From: CAINVV01 sp963663675
GTDB taxonomy: Bacteria; Bacteroidota; Bacteroidia; Bacteroidales; Prolixibacteraceae
NCBI GenBank assembly: GCA_963663675.1
Contig: OY760498.1
Location: forward strand, 2,480,001-2,544,000
Length of the DNA: 64,000 nt
Direction: 5' to 3'
The notes under the pieces are model-generated. The model saw nothing but the letters and a program-made list of their open reading frames with translations, did not search any database and had not been told where the DNA came from. The stretch's first letter is position 1. Each line of letters begins with the position of its first letter. The translations under genes and the position numbers were made by a program. Positions 35,731 through 42,654 of the stretch are shown here, piece after piece.

Positions 35731-36213
35731 CTAGCCATGACCAGTTGCCACAATGGAGTCGGCCGCACCTGATCCGATACTTGACGCATTTGCAGCCTCC
35801 CGTGTATTAGTATTGTGAACACTGAGGGTCAGACCTGATTGATGTGCGCTTAACGTTGGAAAAGTTGTGCTGATTCCAACTTTTGCATGTTCATTGTTCC
35901 TGCCAGGAATGATGCGGATTAAGTTCGTATTTCCGAAAGGGTTAGGCTCGTCAACAATGACTTTATTCTTACCACAGGTGTAATCCGGCAAATTGCAAAC
36001 TCCTGCCCTTTCATCAAAGTTGACCACCAATTTGTTGTCATATTCCTGATAATCTGCAATATAAATATTAAAAAAATCTTGCGGACCAGGGTTATCCGTA
36101 CTACCAATCAAAAATTTGGCTGTTCCTGGTGTGTTACCAGACAAAGCATTGCCCAGTGTGGCGCCGCCCATGAATGCGATAACAAGAATTAAATCGAGAT
36201 GCATATTATTCAT
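35731..36213 (-). CDS. Hypothetical exported protein
   Basis: 160 residues. Hydrophobic N-terminus (LDLILVIAFMGGATLGNAL) could be a signal. The rest is Asn/Gly/Thr-rich with two Cys (VCNLPDYTCGKN), as in small secreted proteins. A TACATTTG -7 element lies at 36249-36256 on the same strand. No family recognised. Confidence 0.45.
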   Translation of the reverse strand: MNNMHLDLILVIAFMGGATLGNALSGNTPGTAKFLIGSTDNPGPQDFFNIYIADYQEYDNKLVVNFDERAGVCNLPDYTCGKNKVIVDEPNPFGNTNLIRIIPGRNNEHAKVGISTTFPTLSAHQSGLTLSVHNTNTREAANASSIGSGAADSIVATGHG

Positions 36214-36554
36214 TTTTCAAGGAAAAAAATTATTCTATCTCACAGCGCCAAATGTAAATATGTACCTGGAAAATGTTCAGGCATTTCAACTGACACAATG
36301 TTTTTATAAGCCGATAGCACAATCTGTTAGGTAAATTATAAGCATGATAAAATCAGGCAATCTCAAATATTTGGGGATTACCGCCAAAAACTGTTTTTTT
36401 TTGGACAATGCCCGAGCCCGGGAGCCTATTACGAAAATATTTCCTGTATGCCACTTTGTGGTTCAGGAGTGTCAGCCAGATCGGCGCCGTCAATATCCTG
36501 GTATGCGGTCAGTAAGGCTGCCAGATAAAAGTTGAAAGACGGGAAAGGAGTTAG

Positions 36555-36603
36555 GAGATATGAGAGATGAGATATGAGAGATGAGATATGAGACAGGAGA
36601 CAA
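36555..36603. repeat. Heptamer repeat array upstream of tRNA-Pro
   Basis: Seven in-register units (GAGATAT, GAGAGAT, GAGATAT, GAGAGAT, GAGATAT, GAGACAG, GAGACAA), 31 bp before the tRNA promoter. The remainder of 36214-36554 holds no recognisable gene. Confidence 0.75.
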
Positions 36604-36633
36604 AAGGTAATGCACTATTTTTTTTAAAAATGC

Positions 36634-36663
36634 TTGTGTTTTTTAAAAATTTAGATACTTTTG
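36634..36663 (+). promoter_or_regulatory. Promoter of tRNA-Pro
   Basis: TTG at 36634-36636, 19-bp spacer, TACTTTTG at 36656-36663. Same architecture as the tRNA-Ser promoter. Confidence 0.85.
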
Positions 36664-36711
36664 CAACACTTTTGAAGGAAGTCATATCCTTAATCAAACA
36701 ACAAAAGTCAT

Positions 36712-36785
36712 CGGGGTGTAGCGCAGTCCGGTAGCGCACCTGGTTTGGGACCAGGGGGTCCCAGGTTCGAATCCTGGTACCCCGA
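36712..36785 (+). tRNA. tRNA-Pro(TGG)
   Basis: Acceptor CGGGGTG pairs with TACCCCG. Anticodon stem CCTGG/CCAGG with loop TTTGGGA, anticodon TGG. T-arm CCAGGTTCGAATCCTGG. Discriminator A at 36785, no encoded CCA. Confidence 0.97.
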
Positions 36786-36798
36786 CATATTAAACGTT

Positions 36799-36831
36799 AA
36801 AGAGGCTCATTTTCAGAGCCTCTTTTTTTTT
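36799..36831 (+). terminator. Terminator of tRNA-Pro
   Basis: AAAGAGGCTC / GAGCCTCTTT, 10 bp, loop ATTTTCA, followed by a run of T. Confidence 0.92.
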
Positions 36832-36837
36832 GTGTTC

Positions 36838-37505
36838 CTAAATTGTTCAGCAATATAAGTAGTGCAAAGAATTTTGTGTAAAGTCTGAGTAGCTGCAAAA
36901 GCAATTAATATGCTGAGAACATACTACAAATCGCATAAGGCAGGTTCATGGCTTTTTGAAGGACTAACTACTGGAAAACAATACTCGGAAACAAGCAAAC
37001 CTGCTTCGGCCTGATCTAAAACAGTTGCTATTTCTCTGTTTTGGAAGGACTCAACGCTTATGAGGTTCTGCGCATGGTCTCGGGCTAAGACCCGTTGTGC
37101 TGTCCCAAATGCCTAAAAGGGAAAATGATACCCTGCACCATCGAAACCAGATATTTGGCCACTGGCTAGATAGGAGATGATTGAAACGTTCTTTTAAAAA
37201 GTCTGAAATCCATCTTAATGGCCGAGATATCAGTCAAATGGTAAAGGCATGTCCAACTATCAACGATATTTATGATAGCAGTCCTCCATGATCATCCCGC
37301 TCATTCTTCCTTTCGTTTAATTTCTGAGAGTATCACCGGAAAGGAAGTCCGGCACACTATAGAATACCCATAGCAACCAGCTTAGTCCAACTCAGTTTTA
37401 TTTTCGATTTTCCCCTCTGCTTCTTCAATTACATTCCCTTTATACATTTGCCTTTCAGCTACTTTTTAAGTAAGTTTGGGAAAACCTAAAATAAAACCCT
37501 AATAC
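36838..37505. other. Degraded region between tRNA-Pro and the cassette array
   Basis: No intact gene in about 670 bp. It contains the recombinase fragment at 36910 and a short frame near 37180-37290 (LKRSFKKSEIHLNG, ending INDIYDSSPP) of unknown origin. The last bases before the first cassette boundary at 37506 show no attC and could contain a primary site, but none is recognisable. Confidence 0.5.
36910..37014 (+). pseudogene. Tyrosine recombinase fragment
   Basis: The frame reads MLRTYYKSHKAGSWLFEGL, then TTGKQYSETSKP before a TGA. This matches the stretch found in XerC/D-like integrases of Bacteroidota just before box II (pattern YYK.HKP..WLFEG..GG.YS). The HxLRHxxAT box II and the catalytic Tyr are missing. 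It lies 125 bp after tRNA-Pro and 500 bp before the cassette array, so it may be the remnant of the enzyme that built or inserted the array. Confidence 0.55.
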
Positions 37506-37539
37506 GTTATAGGCAACCTTAAAAACGACAGAGCAACTT

Positions 37540-38637
37540 ATGAACTACAAGCTAATTAACAACTTATCAAGTAATGACGACCATTCTACAAGACTGAAAG
37601 AATTGTTTAACGAAAGTGATTCTATAATTTTGACAAGTCCATTTCTCATGACCGATTTTGCAGATTTTTTCGGGGAGGTTGACTTTTCGCAAATAAAGGA
37701 ATTTCATCTTATTACGACACTTTTGCCTAAGTCTTTTGACCAAATAAAGAAAGTGAGTTCGTTAGTTTCATTGATTGAGTTTCCAGACATCAAAAGTAAG
37801 AAAGTGAACTGCCAGATTTCACTAAACAACAAATTACATGGCAAGATTTACATTTTCAAGAAAAATGAGAATTATGTTTCTGCAATTATTTCATCTGCTA
37901 ATTTCACAGACAGCGGACTTTCGAGAAATCATGAGTGGGGCGTAGAAATTTCAGATACAGAAGAAATCATGAATCTTGAAAAATCGATTATTGATTCAAT
38001 TGATTTCCCAAATCTTTCGTTTGAGGAGATTTATAAAATGGAACAAGCAACAACAGACTTTCTAGCTGAGCAACCTCAAACAGAGAAAAGGGAAGTCGAT
38101 TTAAATCTTACAGACCTAATTTCTTTATCAAAATTGACATCTCAACTAAATGGAACAATAAACTTCTGGCTCAAACCTATTGGAGTAACAGATCATCCTG
38201 TTAAGGAGGATGAATTATTCAATGTCATTGAAGATCGTCTAAATTTTTCAAAACAAAGACCTAATGGTGTTAAAACCAATGACATTTTAATTGCATATGG
38301 AGTTGGAGCCACGAAAATTTTATCAATTTATTGTGCGACATCTTATCCTTTAGTTGTAACAGAGTTAGAAAAAGAAAAGGAAGATTGGCTTAATCGGTGG
38401 CCGTGGTATGTAACTGCACATAATTTGACTCCAATATTTGGAGAAAACTGGTCTCGACACAATTTCTATATCAATTCACTTAGAGAAGAGTATTTAAGCA
38501 TCAATCCCAATAAGCCAATTACAGCAGTCGGTGGGCAGACATTAGGTGCTTTAAATTATGGAAAAGATAAATTGAAATTGTCTCCTGACTTTGCAAAATT
38601 TATCATTGATAAGGTTGTAGCCGCAAACAATAGATAA
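37540..38637 (+). CDS. Cassette 1: PLD-family nuclease with C-terminal EVE/PUA-like domain
   Basis: 365 residues. N-terminal phospholipase D-like half: KLHGKIYIFKK (His100, Lys102) and ISSANFTDSGL (Ser119, Asn121) form one HKD motif, so activity would need a dimer. The C-terminal half (about 205-365) resembles an EVE/PUA-type fold: NFWLKPIGV near its start, then VKTNDILIAYGVGATKILSIY and RWPWYVTAHNL. EVE domains bind modified bases, so a modification-sensing nuclease aimed at foreign DNA is plausible (inference). The assignment of the C-terminal fold is by pattern only. It lies 33 bp inside the cassette boundary at 37506. Confidence 0.7.
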   Translation: MNYKLINNLSSNDDHSTRLKELFNESDSIILTSPFLMTDFADFFGEVDFSQIKEFHLITTLLPKSFDQIKKVSSLVSLIEFPDIKSKKVNCQISLNNKLHGKIYIFKKNENYVSAIISSANFTDSGLSRNHEWGVEISDTEEIMNLEKSIIDSIDFPNLSFEEIYKMEQATTDFLAEQPQTEKREVDLNLTDLISLSKLTSQLNGTINFWLKPIGVTDHPVKEDELFNVIEDRLNFSKQRPNGVKTNDILIAYGVGATKILSIYCATSYPLVVTELEKEKEDWLNRWPWYVTAHNLTPIFGENWSRHNFYINSLREEYLSINPNKPITAVGGQTLGALNYGKDKLKLSPDFAKFIIDKVVAANNR

Positions 38638-38701
38638 TAAACAAATTAAGACTCACGACAAACTAGATGGAAAGAAAGGCTGCCTATAATCGAGTAGACG
38701 G

Positions 38702-38770
38702 CCCCGCCAGTAAAAACTGACGGGGAGCGCCTCTCACACCACTGTACGTACGGGCCTCGTATACAGCGGT
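38702..38770 (-). ncRNA. Intron domains V and VI
   Basis: Domain V is 38738-38770. Read on the minus strand it starts ACCGCTGTAT and ends TACAGTGGT. It has a lower stem with a CGC triad whose G forms a G-U wobble, a two-base bulge and a short capped upper stem. This is the catalytic triad form of class IIC. Domain VI is 38702-38725, CCCCGTCAGT / ACTGGCGGGG around TTTT. Confidence 0.8.
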
Positions 38771-40050
38771 TCATTAAGATGTGGAGCAATTTTCTCGTAA
38801 TAACCAAGCAAAGCCTCATAACCTCTTTTGCGCAAGCGTTCCAAAGTAATCGTTGTTATCAAGATCGGGCTCTGGGCAACAGCCCATCCACCCATCCGGG
38901 TTCTACTCCATGAATAGGCATGATCCTGATCAACCCCCAATCGGATAAGGTTCTTCCTCTTTCGTTCAGGTTTCTTCCAGTGATGCCAGATACAGTACCT
39001 TAACCGGTTACGCAGCCAGCCGTCCAGCTCCTTTAGCTTGCCCTGAATACTTGCCATACGGAAGTAGTTGAGCCAGCCTCTGGCAGTTACTTTGAGCTTT
39101 TGGATGCGTTCGCCAAAGGTACTTGGAGTGGTTTTCCGTGTGATGATCTTGAGTTTCTGCTTGAGCGATTTCCAACTTTTGTCGCTTACCACCAGCTGGT
39201 ATTTGCCTTTCTCGCCCTTCACATACGTGGGAACAAATCCGTATCCCAGTAACGTAAAGTTCCCAGGTTTGCGTATGCCACTTTTCTCCCGGTTGATCGG
39301 TAGTTTCAACTTGTCCTTCAAGAACAAATAGATGTTATTTCCAATCTTTCGGGCAGCCGCATGACTTTTCGTATAAATACTGAAGTCATCGGCATAGCGG
39401 ACATAGCGGTGGCCTTGCTTTGCCAGCTCCTTATCCAACTCATTGAGCATGATATTGGACAGCAGTGGACTGAGCGGGCTTCCCTGTGGCACGCCTTTTC
39501 TGCGTTTGACCAGTTTCCCGTTAATTTGAATCGGGGCTCTCAGCCATTTGCGGATCAGGCGTAGCGTGAGCGGACATTTTACCTTACGGTACAGCAATTG
39601 CAACAGGATACTGTGGTCTACTTCATCGAAGAAACTCCTTAAGTCAATGTCAACGATGTGGTGGTAGCCCGAGTTGATGTATTCCTGTGCTTTCAGTACT
39701 GCTTGTTGGGCGTTGCGATTGGGTCGGAAACCATAGCTGTAATCCTCAAATTCCATCTCAAACTTGATAGCGATTATCTGTCCCACCGCTTGTTGCAACA
39801 TTCGGTCGATAACCGTGGGAATGCCCAGAAGGCGGGTTTTCCCATTGCTCTTAGGTATTTCTACCCCTAAGATGGCTTGTGGCAAATACTCCCCCTGTCG
39901 TAATTCGGATTCAATACGTTCCCTGTTATTGGTCAGGTAATTGTACAGCTCCTTCACGGACATACCATCCACGCCTGCCGAACCCTTGTTTGACAATACC
40001 TGGCGATAAGCCCGCATTACGTTTCTTCTGTTCAATACTTGTTCAATCAT
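38734..40050 (-). CDS. ltrA: Group II intron reverse transcriptase/maturase
   Basis: 438 residues. Reverse transcriptase domain with RT blocks GFRPNRNAQQA, DIDLRSFFDEVDH, KGVPQGSPLSPLLSNI and the active site RYADDFSIY (YADD 219-222). A maturase X domain follows (VTARGWLNYFRMASIQ, WLRNRLRYCIWHHWK). No HNH endonuclease domain, as expected of IIC proteins of this size. The last dozen codons (NEPLYTRPVRTVV) overlap domain V of the intron RNA. It needs intron splicing or its own start in domain IV to be expressed. Confidence 0.96.
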   Translation of the reverse strand: MIEQVLNRRNVMRAYRQVLSNKGSAGVDGMSVKELYNYLTNNRERIESELRQGEYLPQAILGVEIPKSNGKTRLLGIPTVIDRMLQQAVGQIIAIKFEMEFEDYSYGFRPNRNAQQAVLKAQEYINSGYHHIVDIDLRSFFDEVDHSILLQLLYRKVKCPLTLRLIRKWLRAPIQINGKLVKRRKGVPQGSPLSPLLSNIMLNELDKELAKQGHRYVRYADDFSIYTKSHAAARKIGNNIYLFLKDKLKLPINREKSGIRKPGNFTLLGYGFVPTYVKGEKGKYQLVVSDKSWKSLKQKLKIITRKTTPSTFGERIQKLKVTARGWLNYFRMASIQGKLKELDGWLRNRLRYCIWHHWKKPERKRKNLIRLGVDQDHAYSWSRTRMGGWAVAQSPILITTITLERLRKRGYEALLGYYEKIAPHLNEPLYTRPVRTVV

Positions 40051-40751
40051 CTCACTTGTTTAATCCTTTTGCCCTGTTCCGCTTATAACAAGGCTAGCAT
40101 AGCATCCCTGTTGAATTTGGAACATCTTAATGTTCAGCCCTTCACTGGTCTGTGAGTCCTCTGCGGTATCTGTCCGCAGCTCGTATTCCCCAACTAATAT
40201 GGCTTCTGCTGACTTCTTGGCACATAGAAACCGAATCTATTCCAAGACCTCCCCTGGTAAAAGCTTTTCCCTTCATCCAATCCCTGCAGCATCTACTACT
40301 AAACGATTTTGGTATTCTTAGGACGTTACAATGCTGTGCTTGCTTATCCTCGTTCAATAGCCTCATATGCCGTTTCTGTTCGTCAGTACCGGACTTTGCA
40401 GTCTCGCTTCCTTCAGTGCATGGGTCACCCCAAACCACCTTGCGACTTACTAATACTTCTGAGCGTTACCTCAGCGCACAAGGGACTTTCACCCTCTGGA
40501 AAAATGCACTCGCTGTTAAAACTCTTTTGTAACCGAAAATTTGTATTTTAGAAGTTTTTCAAGAGCTTACAACGAGTGCGCTCTGCTTATGCAGGGCGCA
40601 CACTTCAGCTACCCGCAATCCGGGTTTTGTGGCTCGTTGATAGAAAATTAGTATTTGAAAAGCAGTTCTTCGTAGGAAGTTCATCGGGTAAAATCCCGCC
40701 CTGCGTGTAGCTGCGGAACGTTGTGCACAAGGCAAAAGAGACAGTAACATT

Positions 40752-41492
40752 ATGAAACTAAGAGCTAAAAATACTTTTATCTATCTTGCAATATTGCTTG
40801 TATTGACATTAATTGTTCTATGGCTGAACCAGAATTATTTCTTTCTATCTCTAGATAATTCTGATTTTAACAATCTGCTGACACCCGTAATTGCCCTGTT
40901 TTCAGTAATTTTGCTAATTCTTACTTTATCTGACAGTCAAACTTTCAATTCAAGACAATTGGCAATAAATGAATACAACATATTATTGCAGGATTTTGAA
41001 TTAGTGAAAAATAATATAGAGAAATTAACCTTTACAATTGACACGAATGGATTCTCTGACAATTTTAAAAAGCAATTAGCTGAATCTAATGGGATACATT
41101 ATATTTCATTGTTCTCTCTGTTTTTAGGATTTGAGCTATCGAAAACCCAAGATGAAAATGATAAACTGATTAGCAGGATTCGTTTGGGAGTCATCTTCCC
41201 ATTGACTCGTAATTATAGGAATCTTATAATATTCCTTAATGAAGTGATCCAGAATGATATTCTGAGTGATAGATATAAGAAGAAATTTTATTTAAAAGCA
41301 GAGCAATTGTTACTTCAACATTATTTTAGAATTTGTAACAACGTTGACATAATGGGAGAACCAGAATATAACTTGGTGCTTTTTGATTCAGAGGCTTATA
41401 AATCAGACGAATTTACGGAATTAAATGACCTGTTTGTTAAGCGTGACTTATTTCAGATTCATGATTTAGACTTTTATAGGAGGACACTATGA
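40752..41492 (+). CDS. Cassette 2: two-TM protein, possible phage abortive-infection (putAbiC-like)
   Basis: 246 residues with two N-terminal membrane helices (about 11-30 and 40-58), followed by a helical cytoplasmic domain (FNSRQLAINEYNILLQDFE; YRNLIIFLNEVIQNDILSD; AEQLLLQHYFRICNN). This layout and the FLNEVIQ/LLLQHYF blocks resemble the putative phage abortive infection family (putAbiC), but the match is by eye and weak. Low GC. Occupies its own cassette (40720-41648), starting 32 bp after the core. Confidence 0.5.
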   Translation: MKLRAKNTFIYLAILLVLTLIVLWLNQNYFFLSLDNSDFNNLLTPVIALFSVILLILTLSDSQTFNSRQLAINEYNILLQDFELVKNNIEKLTFTIDTNGFSDNFKKQLAESNGIHYISLFSLFLGFELSKTQDENDKLISRIRLGVIFPLTRNYRNLIIFLNEVIQNDILSDRYKKKFYLKAEQLLLQHYFRICNNVDIMGEPEYNLVLFDSEAYKSDEFTELNDLFVKRDLFQIHDLDFYRRTL

Positions 41493-41502
41493 AAAAGCTC
41501 TA

Positions 41503-41654
41503 TGTACAACTTCAGCTACCCGTCAAGTGCGGCAGCGGTGGTTTTCAGTGTGCATCTTTCCGCTCAGGCTGCTTTTCGGATTGACAGGAATCGAAGATCA
41601 GCGAATGCGAAATCGCCTGCAGTCCGCCCCTAAGTGTTGCCTCCTACGTTTGTG
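41503..41654 (+). repeat. attC-2
   Basis: Core TGTACAAC (41503-41510), arm TTCAGCTACCCG, long central part with GCTGCTTTTCGG and GACAGGAATCGAAGATCAGCG, closing GTTTGTGC from 41648. The inner 100 bp are nearly identical to attC-3, -4 and -5. Confidence 0.8.
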
Positions 41655-41700
41655 CTATTTTAACATCTGACAGACAGGATAATACAGTAATAAAAATAAT

Positions 41701-42423
41701 ATGGAGTCAAAAATGGAGATTAAAAAACTTGGATTTTTAGGGTCATTTGCGATTTATATTCCTGCTGCAATTTTGATGTATTGTATGACTAGGTATTTGA
41801 TTCCTTTCCTAAGTAGAGTTACTGGACAAGAAACAATACTATTTTGGTTTATTGTAGCTGGATTAGGGATTTTTACCCCATTGATAATAACTGCGGTATT
41901 GATTTTAAAGGCCGAAGGATATGAAATCTCAAAAAGCACCTGGATTGGGAGGTTGAGATTTCGCAGGATAACCAAAACCGATTTGATTTGGAGTATCGTT
42001 GGATTAATCCTTGTTGGTTTTTTTAGCGGGATAATAATGAAAGGATTGGAGTTAATAATTGGCAAATTTGATCATTCACCAGCTTTTATGTCGTTCGAAC
42101 CTTTGACTAAAGGTCGATACTGGCTACTTTTAATTTGGGCTCCTTATTGGATTTTAAATATACTAGGAGAAGAATTTCTTTGGAGAGGTGTTATGTTACC
42201 AAGACAAGAAGTTGCATTTGGGAAACATACATGGCTTATTCATGGATTTGGTTGGGGACTATTTCATATTGCTTTTGGCTGGCAATTGCTAATTACTTTG
42301 ATTCCTTTGATTTTTATTCAATCCTTTATTGTTCAAAGGACTAAAAATTCATGGATTGGAGTGATAATGCATGGAGGATTAAATGGACCTAGTTTTATCG
42401 CAATTTGTTTTGGATTAATTTAA
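41701..42423 (+). CDS. Cassette 3: CPBP (CAAX/Rce1-like) intramembrane protease
   Basis: 240 residues, about six to eight membrane helices. Active-site motifs of the CPBP family: GEEFLWRG (Glu157, Glu158, Arg162), GLFHIAF (His189) and VIMHGGLNG (late His). Bacterial members cleave or protect small peptides; some act in bacteriocin immunity or abortive infection. Its place in a cassette hints at a protective role, but no partner peptide gene is in the cassette. Confidence 0.88.
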   Translation: MESKMEIKKLGFLGSFAIYIPAAILMYCMTRYLIPFLSRVTGQETILFWFIVAGLGIFTPLIITAVLILKAEGYEISKSTWIGRLRFRRITKTDLIWSIVGLILVGFFSGIIMKGLELIIGKFDHSPAFMSFEPLTKGRYWLLLIWAPYWILNILGEEFLWRGVMLPRQEVAFGKHTWLIHGFGWGLFHIAFGWQLLITLIPLIFIQSFIVQRTKNSWIGVIMHGGLNGPSFIAICFGLI

Positions 42424-42436
42424 TGAAAAAAGAAAA

Positions 42437-42587
42437 CAGCAACTTCAGCAACCCGTCAAGTGCGGCAGCAGTGGTTTTCGGTGGGTATCTTTCCGCTCAG
42501 GCTGCTTTTCGGCTTGACAGGAATCGAAGATCAGCGAAAGCTAAATCGCCCGCAATCCGCCCCTGCGAGTAGCTTCCTATGTTAGGG
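42437..42587 (+). repeat. attC-3
   Basis: Core CAGCAAC (42437-42443), TTCAGCAACCCGTC, near-identical centre, GTAGCTTCCTAT and GTTAGGG at 42581-42587. Complementarity between this cassette's ends is weak (about 6/10). Confidence 0.75.
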
Positions 42588-42654
42588 GTAATCAAATAAC
42601 GACGGCAATCCGACAAAATAACAACGATAGAAAGTCAAATTTGACTACAATAAT

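Larger units (their letters stand above)
38689..40601 (-). mobile_element. Group IIC intron inserted in an attC site
   Basis: Leftward 1913-nt intron. Its 5' end at 40601 reads GTGCGCCC, the canonical GUGCG start. Its 3' end at 38689 reads CTACTCGAT. The 5' half (40601-40051) contains classic domain I-III sequence, for example GGGTGAAAGTCCC and GGAAGCGAGACTGC on the minus strand. Domain IV holds the maturase. Domains V and VI are readable at 38702-38770. Removing the intron restores TTCAGCTAC next to the attC core on the plus strand, with the core GTTATAGGC on the minus strand. Insertion in the bottom strand of attC, opposite to the cassette genes, is the behaviour of IIC-attC introns. Confidence 0.9.
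38681..40726 (+). repeat. attC-1, split by the group II intron
   Basis: The left end TGCCTATA (38681-38688) continues across the intron with ACTTCAGCTACCCGC (from 40602). The right end is TGCGTGTAGCTGCGGAACGTTGTGC (see 40702-40726 region). Joined, the core TGCCTATAAC is the exact complement of GTTATAGGCA at the start of cassette 1. The inner part differs from the other attCs, but keeps the CAGCTAC/GTAGCTG arms. Confidence 0.78.
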
